From NCBI GenBank assembly GCA_041651995.1, contig JBAZID010000001.1:682001-746000 (forward strand): a DNA stretch of 64,000 bases. The letters are read 5' to 3'. Numbering within the stretch: the first letter of the stretch is position 1; each line of letters begins with the position of its first letter. The notes beneath the pieces were generated by a model, which made no database searches, was not told the DNA's origin, and was given only the letters and a program-made list of their open reading frames with translations. A program made the translations under genes and the position numbers. This DNA comes from Sulfuricella sp. (GTDB lineage: Bacteria; Pseudomonadota; Gammaproteobacteria; Burkholderiales; Sulfuricellaceae). Below are positions 1 through 7,484 of this stretch, piece by piece.

Positions 1-366
1 CTCAATGTCGACGCGCACCGTGCCCGCAGCCTCCTTGACGCACTTCAATGCGGCTTCGTCGGTGACGCGCAGGCCGTTGACGTAACGGATTTTGGCGCCG
101 CGCTCGGTCAGTTCCTCCTCGATCTGCGGCCGCGCGCCGTGCACCAGTACCAGCCGCACGCCGAGGCTGTTGAGCAGGTTGAGGTCATGCGCCAGCGCGA
201 CAAACTGGCCCTCGCTCACGACCTCGCCACCGAAGGCGATGACGAAAGTCTTGCCGCGGAATTTGTGGATATAGGGTGTAGCGGTGCGGAACCACTGCAC
301 AAAGACATCCACGAAAACTTCGGGTTTGATGAAACCTTCCTTGAGTTTGCTGATTTTCGAGGGCAT
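1..366 (-). CDS. argA: Amino-acid N-acetyltransferase (N-acetylglutamate synthase), 5' part only
   Basis: Catalyses the first step of arginine synthesis, acetyl-CoA plus glutamate to N-acetylglutamate, in the cytosol. Only the N-terminal 122 residues lie in the window; the gene runs off the left edge. Reading the minus strand from the ATG at 366 gives an amino-acid-kinase-like domain with FRGKTFVIAFGGEVV (glycine-rich loop, about residues 37-51), LGVRLVLVHGARPQI and NGLRVTDEAALK. These match the start of ArgA (inactive kinase-like domain preceding the GNAT domain) better than ArgB, because the HGARPQI block follows the ArgA pattern. The ATG at 366 has no obvious Shine-Dalgarno, so the start is tentative. 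It lies 79 bp downstream of rsmE on the same strand. Confidence 0.85.
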   Translation of the reverse strand, partial: MPSKISKLKEGFIKPEVFVDVFVQWFRTATPYIHKFRGKTFVIAFGGEVVSEGQFVALAHDLNLLNSLGVRLVLVHGARPQIEEELTERGAKIRYVNGLRVTDEAALKCVKEAAGTVRVDIE

Positions 367-445
367 CTGTGCACGGTATGAAAGTTGTCGATGCGCTGAT
401 TTTAAGCACTTTGCCTGCCGGTGCAAGCATAACCTTGTGCCAGAC

Positions 446-1177
446 TCAGAAATCCCCCCACAGGGTTTGCATTGCGGCCAGTGCCGTGAGCGCTGCGGTT
501 TCGGTGCGCAGCACGCGCGGGCCGAGGCGTACTGGCGTGAAGCCGCGGCTTTCCGCGGCGCGGATTTCGGCTGGCGAAAGGCCGCCCTCCGGCCCGATCA
601 GCAGCGTGATGGGCGTGTTTGGCGCGGGCAATTCGCTCAGGCTGTGCTGTGCGCCGGGTGCCAGCATCAGGTGCTGTGTCTCGGGCGGCAATTCGCCCAG
701 CCAATGGATCAGGGGCTGAATGGGGGCAACGAAGGGTACGCGGTTGCGGCCGCATTGTTCGCAGGCCGAAATCACCACCTGCTGCCAGTGCCGCACCCGC
801 TTCTCCGCGCGCTCGCCGGACAGCTTCACCACGCAGCGTTCGCTGGCCAGCGGCTGGATGTGGGTGATACCCAGCTCCACCGCCTTTTGCAGGGTGTAGT
901 CCATCTTGTCGCCGCCGGAAATGGCCTGGGCCAGGGTGACCGCCAGGGGAGACTCGTTTTCGCGTTCATGAAACGCCGTGGTTTTGACGGTGACGCTGTT
1001 TTTACTGATATGCGTGATGGCGGCTGCATATTCTCCCCCTTCGCCGTTGAACAGCGTGATTTCGTGGCCGGCCTCCAGGCGCAGGACCTTTGCGGCGTGA
1101 TGCGCGGCATCCGGGGGCAGGTCGAGTGTCTGGCCCGGGCCAAGGCGCTGCGGACAGTAAAAACGGGAGATGGGCAT
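446..1177 (-). CDS. rsmE: 16S rRNA (uracil1498-N3)-methyltransferase RsmE
   Basis: SPOUT-class enzyme that methylates N3 of U1498 in 16S rRNA using S-adenosylmethionine. About 243 residues, the usual size. An N-terminal PUA-like part (ISRFYCPQRL, HAAKVLRLEAGHEITLFNG) is followed by the knotted C-terminal domain with QKAVELGITHIQPL, LIGPEGGLSPAEI and LGPRVLRTETAA, the SAM-binding signature of RsmE. A longer reading from 1201 exists. The ATG at 1177 is preferred because it has a weak GAG ribosome site and the family begins close to the ISRFY block. It probably shares transcription with argA downstream and is divergent from the thioredoxin-like gene, with 62 bp between starts. Confidence 0.93.
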   Translation of the reverse strand: MPISRFYCPQRLGPGQTLDLPPDAAHHAAKVLRLEAGHEITLFNGEGGEYAAAITHISKNSVTVKTTAFHERENESPLAVTLAQAISGGDKMDYTLQKAVELGITHIQPLASERCVVKLSGERAEKRVRHWQQVVISACEQCGRNRVPFVAPIQPLIHWLGELPPETQHLMLAPGAQHSLSELPAPNTPITLLIGPEGGLSPAEIRAAESRGFTPVRLGPRVLRTETAALTALAAMQTLWGDF

Positions 1178-1239
1178 GGCAATTCTCGTCAGTGAAGGCA
1201 TGCTATATTAGCCAAAATTCATTGAATGAGGATGGAGGC

Positions 1240-1797
1240 ATGGTCAGTCTGCAAACCCCGCTGTGCGATTTCGGCTGGAAAGCACCGGATTTCGATCTGC
1301 CCGGCGTGGACGGAAAACGCTATTCCCTGGCTGAAGCGCGCGGCCCGAACGGCCTGCTGGTGATGTTCATCTGCAATCACTGTCCTTACGTCAAGGCGGT
1401 GCGCGATCGTCTGGTGCGCGATTGTGCCGAGCTAAAGCTGCACGGTGTCAACAGCGTGGCGATCATGTCCAATGACCCGGCGGAATACACCGAGGACTCC
1501 TTCGACAACATGAAAAAAGTGGCGGCCGAATTTGCCTATCCCTTCCCCTATCTGCTGGACGAAACCCAGCAGGTGGCCAAGGCCTACGGCGCGGTGTGCA
1601 CCCCGGATTTCTTCGGTTTCAACGCTGAACTGGAGCTGCAGTACCGCGGCCGGCTCGATGCCTCGCGCAAGGAAGCTGCGCCTCCCGATGCCCCGCGCGA
1701 TCTGTTCGATGCCATGCTGCAGGTGGCCCGCACCGGCCGGGGTCCGGCGGAACAGATTCCCAGCATGGGGTGTTCGATCAAGTGGAAAACAATGTAG
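1240..1797 (+). CDS. Thioredoxin-family protein (AhpC/TSA type) with CNHC motif
   Basis: A 185-residue cytosolic thioredoxin-fold protein with no signal peptide. The fold is indicated by KAPDFDLPGVDGKRYSL at the start, a redox CXXC at residues 45-48 (CNHC, followed by PYVK) and the Phe-Gly-Phe region near residue 130. This CNHCPYVK family is widespread and usually annotated only as thioredoxin or redoxin family; the substrate is unknown. GGATGGAGG just before ATG 1240 is a strong ribosome site, so the longer open frame from 1090 is rejected. Its stop codon TAG (1795-1797) lies inside the GTAGGGTGGG end of an adjacent palindromic repeat, so the native 3' end may have been replaced. Confidence 0.85.
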   Translation: MVSLQTPLCDFGWKAPDFDLPGVDGKRYSLAEARGPNGLLVMFICNHCPYVKAVRDRLVRDCAELKLHGVNSVAIMSNDPAEYTEDSFDNMKKVAAEFAYPFPYLLDETQQVAKAYGAVCTPDFFGFNAELELQYRGRLDASRKEAAPPDAPRDLFDAMLQVARTGRGPAEQIPSMGCSIKWKTM

Positions 1798-1864
1798 GGT
1801 GGGTTAGCGTAGCGTAACCCGCCAATCGACGGCGGGTTACGGCCTGCGGCCTAACCCACCCTAC
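1794..1864. repeat. Family C repeat, copy 1: GTAG...CTAC palindromic doublet
   Basis: A 71-bp inverted repeat. Left arm GTAGGGTGGGTTAGCG, right arm CGGCCTAACCCACCCTAC, with inner hairpins (GGGTTA/TAACCC) in each half. This is the form of a paired REP element (GTAG plus hairpin, two copies head to head). It fills the whole gap between two genes: it supplies the TAG stop of the upstream gene, and the ATG of the downstream gene follows its last base directly. A related copy lies at 27916-27994. Confidence 0.85.
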
Positions 1865-2665
1865 ATGATGAAAGCTCAAAATATGCTCAACCAAGTCATC
1901 GAAGCCGTCAAAGCCGTCGCCCAAACAGAAATCATGCCGCGTTACCTCAAGGTGGCGCGCCAGCGCAAGAGCGATGGCAGCATGTTTACCGAGGCCGATA
2001 TCGCGTCGCAGAACGCGCTGACGGCCGCTCTCGCGAAGATTGCCGATCACCCGGTGCTGGGCGAGGAAATGCCGTTCGAGCTGCAAAAGGAATTGTGGCA
2101 GGCGGGAGATGCAGGCCTGTGGTGCATCGACCCTATCGATGGCACTTCCAACTTCGTCAACGGCCTGCCCTATTTCGCCGTGTCCGTGGCACTGATGCGG
2201 CAGGGGCGCAGCGTGCTGGGTGTGGTATACGATCCGGTGGCGGACGAGATTTTTTATGCCGAGACGGGAAAAGGCGCTTTCCTTAACGGCATACAATTGC
2301 CGATCAAGGAATATATTCCCGACATGTGCCACTGCATGGCCGGCGTGGATTTCAAGCGTATCTCCGCAAAGCTGGCGCAACAGCTCGCCAGTGCGCCGCC
2401 CTACAGTTCACAACGAAATTTCGGCGCCAGCACGCTGGACTGGTGCTATACCGCGGCGGGTCGTTTCGACGTCTATCTGCATGGCGGGCAGAAACTGTGG
2501 GACTACGCCGCGGGTTCGCTTATTCTGGAAGAATCAGGCGGTGTCGTCAGTACGCTCAATCAGGCTGATTTCTGGACGGATGACGTGTGGCAGCGCTCAG
2601 TGGTGGCGGCGCGCAATATGGATTTGTTTCAGGCCTGGCATGCCTGGATTGTGGCCGCAAAATAA
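1865..2665 (+). CDS. Inositol-monophosphatase family phosphatase (SuhB/HisN-like)
   Basis: Mg2+-dependent phosphomonoesterase fold, 266 residues. The metal site is clear: GEEMP near residue 62, WCIDPIDGTSNFVNGLP near residues 86-102, and the C-terminal GGQKLWDYAAGSLILEE. The substrate cannot be told from sequence: inositol-1-phosphate, histidinol phosphate and 3'-phosphoadenosine-5'-phosphate are all possible in this superfamily. The start is uncertain. ATGs at 1865 and 1868 touch the end of repeat C1 without a ribosome site, and ATG 1883 (MLNQVIEAV) is closer to the usual family start. The gene is followed by a 305-bp gap before tkt. Confidence 0.88.
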   Translation: MMKAQNMLNQVIEAVKAVAQTEIMPRYLKVARQRKSDGSMFTEADIASQNALTAALAKIADHPVLGEEMPFELQKELWQAGDAGLWCIDPIDGTSNFVNGLPYFAVSVALMRQGRSVLGVVYDPVADEIFYAETGKGAFLNGIQLPIKEYIPDMCHCMAGVDFKRISAKLAQQLASAPPYSSQRNFGASTLDWCYTAAGRFDVYLHGGQKLWDYAAGSLILEESGGVVSTLNQADFWTDDVWQRSVVAARNMDLFQAWHAWIVAAK

Positions 2666-2970
2666 GCGTTTGTTCGCCTTGCATAAAATAATTTTAACTA
2701 CTCTCTTTGAGGCAATCCCCTGCTTCGGGTAATGTTAAAACGGAGTGAAAGCTCCTGTTTCTGTGCCGTTTCTGCTTTGGATGACGGGTGAAGCGGCAAT
2801 CCTGGGCAATTCTGGCCATACTTGCCCAAAAATTGCACGTGAGTAATAATCGAAACCTTTCACAAAGTTTTTTCGCAATAAAACCATTGCGACGCGGTGG
2901 TTTTGTGCTTCGGGCTTGTTAAAAGCCCGGTAAAACCATAAAGAATTTAAACAAATGAAGGATCAAACAA
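2666..2970 (+). promoter_or_regulatory. tkt leader region with competing hairpins
   Basis: A 305-bp AT-richer gap with no gene. AAAACCA occurs at 2880-2886 and again at 2932-2938, and both can pair with TGGTTTT at 2898-2904. The first pairing forms an early hairpin. The second encloses a CGGGCT/AGCCCG hairpin (2911-2929). The two structures are mutually exclusive, as in attenuators or riboswitch expression platforms. A segment resembling the 2907-2930 stretch (TGCTTCGGG..TGTTAAAA) also occurs at 2721-2740. GAAGGA before ATG 2971 is the ribosome site. No known riboswitch class was recognised and no confident promoter was found. Confidence 0.45.
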
Positions 2971-4956
2971 ATGGCAACTCGTAAAGACCTCGCCAACGCT
3001 ATCCGCGCTCTTTCCATGGATGCGGTGCAAGCAGCCAACTCCGGCCACCCGGGCGCGCCCATGGGCATGGCGGAAATCTCCGAAGTAGTGTGGAATCACC
3101 ACCTGCGCCACAACCCGGCCAACCCCAAGTGGTTCGACCGCGATCGTTTCGTGCTGTCCAACGGCCACGGTTCGATGCTGATCTACTCCCTGCTGCACCT
3201 GACCGGCTATGACCTGCCGATCGAAGAGCTGAAGAAGTTCCGCAAGATGCACTCCAAGACCCCGGGTCACCCCGAATATGGTTACACCCCCGGCGTGGAA
3301 ACCACCACCGGCCCGCTCGGCCAGGGCATCACCAACGCCGTGGGCATGGCGATGGCGGAAAAACTGCTGGCTGCCGAATTCAACAAGCCCGGCCATGAAA
3401 TCGTCAACCACAACACTTATGTGTTCCTTGGCGATGGCTGCTTGATGGAAGGCATCTCCCACGAGGCCTGCGCGCTGGCCGGCACCTGGGGCCTGGGCAA
3501 GCTGACCGCATTCTGGGACGACAACGGCATCTCCATCGACGGCCATATCGAAGGCTGGTACACCGACGACACTGCCAAGCGTTTTGAGGCTTACGGCTGG
3601 CACGTGGTTCCAGGTGTGGACGGCCATGATCCGGCCGCTATCGAGGCTGCCGTGCAGGCCGCCAAGGCGGTGACCGACAAGCCCTCCCTGATCTGCTGCA
3701 AGACCGTGATCGGTAAAGGCTCCCCCAACAAGGAAGGCACCCACGACGTGCACGGCGCTGCTTTGGGCGATGCTGAAATTGCCGCTACTCGCGCCAATAT
3801 CGGCTGGAACCACGGTCCTTTCGAAATTCCCAAGGATGTGTACGAAGGCTGGGATTGCCGCACCAAGGGCCAGGGCCTGGAAGCGCTGTGGAACAACAAG
3901 TTTGCCGAATACGCTGCGGTCTTCCCCAAGGAAGCCGCTGAATTCAAGCGTCGCATGGTAGGTGATCTGTCTGCCGAGTGGAAAAAACATGCTGCCGGAT
4001 TCATCAAGGCCACCAATGAAAAGGCTGAAACCATCGCCACCCGCAAGGCCTCTCAGAACTGTATCAACGGCCTGGTGCCGGCGTTGCCGGAATTCGTCGG
4101 CGGTTCCGCCGACCTGACGGGTTCCAACCTGACCAATTGGACCGGCGCTCACCATGTGCACGGCAAGAAGCCCGGTAACTACATCAGCTACGGCGTACGC
4201 GAATTTGGCATGTCGCACATCATGAACGGCATGGCCCTGCACGGCGGTATCCTGCCGTTCGGCGGCACCTTCCTGATGTTTTCGGAATATGCCCGCAACG
4301 CCCTGCGCATGTCGGCCCTGATGAAGCAGCGCGTGATTTATGTCTTCACCCACGACTCCATCGGTCTGGGTGAAGACGGCCCGACCCACCAGCCGGTGGA
4401 GCAGATCGCGACCCTGCGCATGATCCCCAACATGGACGTATGGCGTCCGTGCGATACGGTGGAATCCGCCGTGTCCTGGGTGGCCGGCGTGGAAAAGAAA
4501 ACCGGCCCGAGCTGCCTGATTTTCAGCCGCCAGAACCTCAACTTCCAGAAACGCGACGATGCCACCATCGCCAACATCGCCAAGGGCGGCTACGTGCTTG
4601 CCGATGCGGCCAACCCGAAAGTGGTGCTGATCGCCACAGGCTCCGAAGTGCAACTGGCCATGGACGCCAAGAAAGTGCTGGACGAGCAGGGCGTGGCAAC
4701 GCGCGTGGTTTCCATGCCGTGCACCAACGTGTTTGATCGCCAGGATCAGGCATACAAGGACAGCGTGCTGCTGCCTACCGTTCACAAGGTGGCCATCGAA
4801 GCCGGCGTGACCGAAGGCTGGTACAAGTATGTTGGCCTGCGCGGCGCCGTGGTGGGCATGCACAGCTTCGGTGAATCCGCTCCGGCTCCGGAACTGTTCA
4901 AGCACTTCGGCTTCACGGTCGAGAACGTGGTCAATACCGTTAAAGGCATTATTTAA
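2971..4956 (+). CDS. tkt: Transketolase
   Basis: Thiamine-diphosphate enzyme moving two-carbon ketol units in the pentose phosphate and Calvin cycles. 661 residues, normal length. Visible motifs are SGHPGAPMG near residue 24, the ThDP/Mg2+ motif GDGCLMEGISHEA near residue 153 with the following WDDN, and the pyrimidine-domain blocks THDSIGLGEDGPTHQPVEQ and FGGTFLMFSEYARNA. It heads a same-strand series tkt-gapA-pgk-pyk-fba. The stop TAA (4954-4956) is the first three bases of repeat B1 (TAACCACGGAG), so the original stop may have been displaced. Confidence 0.98.
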   Translation: MATRKDLANAIRALSMDAVQAANSGHPGAPMGMAEISEVVWNHHLRHNPANPKWFDRDRFVLSNGHGSMLIYSLLHLTGYDLPIEELKKFRKMHSKTPGHPEYGYTPGVETTTGPLGQGITNAVGMAMAEKLLAAEFNKPGHEIVNHNTYVFLGDGCLMEGISHEACALAGTWGLGKLTAFWDDNGISIDGHIEGWYTDDTAKRFEAYGWHVVPGVDGHDPAAIEAAVQAAKAVTDKPSLICCKTVIGKGSPNKEGTHDVHGAALGDAEIAATRANIGWNHGPFEIPKDVYEGWDCRTKGQGLEALWNNKFAEYAAVFPKEAAEFKRRMVGDLSAEWKKHAAGFIKATNEKAETIATRKASQNCINGLVPALPEFVGGSADLTGSNLTNWTGAHHVHGKKPGNYISYGVREFGMSHIMNGMALHGGILPFGGTFLMFSEYARNALRMSALMKQRVIYVFTHDSIGLGEDGPTHQPVEQIATLRMIPNMDVWRPCDTVESAVSWVAGVEKKTGPSCLIFSRQNLNFQKRDDATIANIAKGGYVLADAANPKVVLIATGSEVQLAMDAKKVLDEQGVATRVVSMPCTNVFDRQDQAYKDSVLLPTVHKVAIEAGVTEGWYKYVGLRGAVVGMHSFGESAPAPELFKHFGFTVENVVNTVKGII

Positions 4957-5028
4957 CCACGGAGCACACGGAGTACACGGAGAATGCATTGCAGGCTTTT
5001 CTCCGTGGCCTCCGTGCTCTCCGTGGTT
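4954..5028. repeat. Family B repeat, copy 1: CACGGAG nonamer arms
   Basis: A 75-bp inverted element between tkt and gapA. The left arm is TAACCACGGAG followed by two more CACGGAG units at 9-bp spacing. The right arm has CTCCGTG units at the same 9-bp spacing, ending CTCCGTGGTT. The loop is about 15 bp. The TAA of the left tip is the tkt stop codon. Larger copies occur at 32531-32704 and 36123-36254. Confidence 0.85.
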
Positions 5029-5065
5029 CATGATTTTTTCTAATCATCCTGAGGAGTAATAACTT

Positions 5066-6064
5066 ATGACTATCAAAGTCGGTATCAACGGATTTGGCCG
5101 TATCGGCCGCATGGTGTTCCGCGCTGTGGCAAAAGACTTCAAAGACATCGAGATTGTCGCCATCAACGACCTGCTCGAGCCCGACTACCTGGCCTATATG
5201 CTGAAGTATGACTCGGTACATGGCCGTTTTAATGGAGAGATTTCCGTAGACGGCGGCGCCATGGTTGTTGACGGCAAGAAAATCCGCCTGACGGCTGAGC
5301 GCGACCCCGCCAACCTGAAGTGGAACGAAGTGGGTGCGGACATCGTGATCGATTGCACCGGTTTCTTCCTGACCACCGAATCCTGCGAAGCCCACATCAA
5401 GGCTGGCGCAAAGAAGGTGGTTCAGTCCGCTCCAGCCAAGGATGCCACCCCGATGTTCGTGTACGGCGTGAATCACACCAAATACGCTGGCGAGGCTATC
5501 GTTTCCGCCGCTTCCTGCACCACCAACTGCCTGGCTCCGGTCGCCAAGGTGCTGAACGACAACTGGGGCATCAAGCGCGGCCTGATGACCACGGTGCATG
5601 CTGCTACCGCCACCCAGAAAACCGTTGACGGTCCGTCCATGAAAGATTGGCGCGGTGGTCGTGGCATTCTGGAAAACATCATCCCGTCGTCCACTGGTGC
5701 CGCCAAGGCAGTGGGTGTGGTGCTGCCGGAACTGAAGGGCCTGCTGACCGGCATGGCCTTCCGCGTCCCCACCTCCGACGTGTCCGTGGTCGACCTGACC
5801 GTGGAACTGAACAAGGCTGCTTCCTACGACGACATCTGCAAGGCCATGAAAGCGGCTTCTGAAGGTGCGATGAAGGGCGTGCTGGGCTACACCACCGAGA
5901 AAGTGGTTTCTACCGACTTCGTCGGCAACAGCGCCCCCTCCACCTTCGACGCCGAAGCCGGCATCGCCCTCGACAGCACCTTCGTCAAGGTCGTGGCCTG
6001 GTACGACAACGAGTATGGTTACACCTGCAACATGATGCGTCTGGTACAACACGTCGCCAAGTAA
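5066..6064 (+). CDS. gapA: Glyceraldehyde-3-phosphate dehydrogenase, type I
   Basis: Interconverts glyceraldehyde-3-phosphate and 1,3-bisphosphoglycerate with NAD(P). 332 residues. The Rossmann motif is GINGFGRIGR (residues 6-15). IVAIND around residues 30-35 has the Asp usually linked to NAD preference. The catalytic cysteine is C151 in SAASCTTNCLAP, and the C-terminal WYDNEYGY is present. GAGGAG before ATG 5066 is a good ribosome site. It sits between tkt and pgk in the central carbon cluster and could serve glycolysis, gluconeogenesis or the Calvin cycle. Confidence 0.97.
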   Translation: MTIKVGINGFGRIGRMVFRAVAKDFKDIEIVAINDLLEPDYLAYMLKYDSVHGRFNGEISVDGGAMVVDGKKIRLTAERDPANLKWNEVGADIVIDCTGFFLTTESCEAHIKAGAKKVVQSAPAKDATPMFVYGVNHTKYAGEAIVSAASCTTNCLAPVAKVLNDNWGIKRGLMTTVHAATATQKTVDGPSMKDWRGGRGILENIIPSSTGAAKAVGVVLPELKGLLTGMAFRVPTSDVSVVDLTVELNKAASYDDICKAMKAASEGAMKGVLGYTTEKVVSTDFVGNSAPSTFDAEAGIALDSTFVKVVAWYDNEYGYTCNMMRLVQHVAK

Positions 6065-6068
6065 GCCG

Positions 6069-6189
6069 GTGAGGCGATAGGGGTGAGGCGTGAGGCGGGC
6101 CCTCCGCTTTTTCCCCTCACGCCTTTCCCCTCACCCCTCACGAACACAGTGAGGTGTAAGGCATAGGCCCACCTATCCCTTACACCTTA
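6069..6189. repeat. Family A repeat, copy 1: heptamer inverted arms, plus a second related palindrome
   Basis: Left arm of tandem heptamers (GTGAGGC, GATAGGG, GTGAGGC, GTGAGGC; 6070-6098), a GC-rich loop with a short T run, and a right arm of CCCTCAC-type heptamers ending at 6141. A second palindrome follows at 6149-6189 (AGGTGTAAGGCATAGG paired with CCTATCCCTTACACCT, one mismatch). Together they fill the gapA-pgk gap. The pgk ribosome site CAGGAG lies just outside. Confidence 0.85.
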
Positions 6190-6209
6190 ATTTCTACAGG
6201 AGCTAAACC

Positions 6210-7409
6210 ATGTCCGTAATCCGCATGACCGACCTCGACCTCAAGGGCAAGCGCGTCTTTATCCGTGCCGACCTCAATGTACCCGTCAAGGAAGGCAAAG
6301 TGACTTCCGATGCGCGCATCACGGCTTCCATGCCGACCATCGAGCATGCCATGAAGGCCGGTGCCAAAGTAATGGTGACTTCCCACCTGGGCCGCCCGAC
6401 TGAAGGAGAGTGGAGCGAAGAGAACTCTCTCAAACCCGTGGCTGACGTGATGTCCGCCAAGCTGGGCAAGCCGGTACGCGTGATTCGCGACTGGGTGGAT
6501 GGTGGTTTCGACGTTGCCGAAGGCGAAGTCGTGCTGCTGGAAAACTGCCGTATCAACAAGGGTGAAAAGAAAAACGTCGAAGATACCGCCAGGAAATACG
6601 CCGCCCTGTGCGACGTGTTCGTAATGGACGCTTTCGGTACAGCCCACCGCGCAGAGGCTTCTACCTACGGCGTGGCCCAGTTCGCCCCCGTGGCCTGCGC
6701 CGGCATGCTGTTGACCGAAGAGCTGGATGCGCTGACCAAAGCGCTGCTCAGCCCAGCCCGCCCGATGGTTGCCATCGTCGGCGGCTCCAAGGTTTCCACC
6801 AAGCTGACCGTGCTTGAATCCCTTTCCGAGAAAGTGGATCAGATGGTGGTTGGCGGCGGCATCGCCAATACCTTTTTGGCTGCCACCGGCAAGAATGTGG
6901 GCAAGTCACTGTGCGAAACGGACCTGATCCCCACCGCACAGGCTCTGATGAAGAAAATGACCGCGCGCGGCGCCACCATTCCGGTTGCCGTGGACGTGGT
7001 GATCGGCAAGGAAGCACCTTTTGTGGCAGGTAACGAAAATACCCCTGCAATTTTGAAGGATGCAGGTGAAGTGGCCGATGATGAAATGATTTTCGACATC
7101 GGTCCGAAATCCGCTCAGGAAATCGTCGACATCATCATGAAGGCTGGCACCGTAGTGTGGAATGGTCCGGTCGGCGTATTCGAGTTCGACCAGTTCGGTG
7201 AGGGCACCAAGGCGATCGCCATGGCCATCGCAAACACCAAGGCCTTCACCCTGGCTGGCGGCGGCGACACGATTGCCGCAATCCAGAAATACGATATCTT
7301 TGACAAGATCTCCTATATTTCCACCGCAGGCGGCGCCTTCCTCGAGTTTCTCGAAGGCAAGAAGCTGCCTGCTGTCGATATCCTCGAAAAACGCGCCCAA
7401 GCCAAGTGA
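6210..7409 (+). CDS. pgk: Phosphoglycerate kinase
   Basis: Transfers phosphate between 1,3-bisphosphoglycerate and ADP. 399 residues, normal length. N-domain RADLNVPVKEG and SHLGRPTEG near residues 20-60 bind substrate. The C-domain nucleotide site is seen in VVGGGIANTFL, WNGPVGVFE and the terminal GGGDT and STAGGAFLEFLEGKKLP. CAGGAG precedes ATG 6210. The stop TGA (7407-7409) is part of the first GTGAGGA heptamer of repeat A2, so the repeat provides the stop. Confidence 0.98.
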   Translation: MSVIRMTDLDLKGKRVFIRADLNVPVKEGKVTSDARITASMPTIEHAMKAGAKVMVTSHLGRPTEGEWSEENSLKPVADVMSAKLGKPVRVIRDWVDGGFDVAEGEVVLLENCRINKGEKKNVEDTARKYAALCDVFVMDAFGTAHRAEASTYGVAQFAPVACAGMLLTEELDALTKALLSPARPMVAIVGGSKVSTKLTVLESLSEKVDQMVVGGGIANTFLAATGKNVGKSLCETDLIPTAQALMKKMTARGATIPVAVDVVIGKEAPFVAGNENTPAILKDAGEVADDEMIFDIGPKSAQEIVDIIMKAGTVVWNGPVGVFEFDQFGEGTKAIAMAIANTKAFTLAGGGDTIAAIQKYDIFDKISYISTAGGAFLEFLEGKKLPAVDILEKRAQAK

Positions 7410-7480
7410 GGAGATAGGAGTGAGGAGTGAGGAGCGTAGAGGGGTTTTTGCCCCTCACCCCTCACCCTTCACTCCTCACC
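7406..7480. repeat. Family A repeat, copy 2
   Basis: Heptamer arms GTGAGGA, GATAGGA, GTGAGGA, GTGAGGA on the left and CCCTCAC, CCCTCAC, CCTTCAC, TCCTCAC on the right, with a loop containing GGGGTTTTTG. It supplies the pgk stop at its left tip. Its right arm ends only four bases before the pyk start, leaving no room for a ribosome site there. Confidence 0.88.
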
Positions 7481-7484
7481 ATCA

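Noticed and set aside
2947..5031. Long minus-strand open frame (694 codons) opposite tkt
   Set aside because: It is the antisense shadow of tkt caused by biased codon use; the plus strand encodes a full transketolase.
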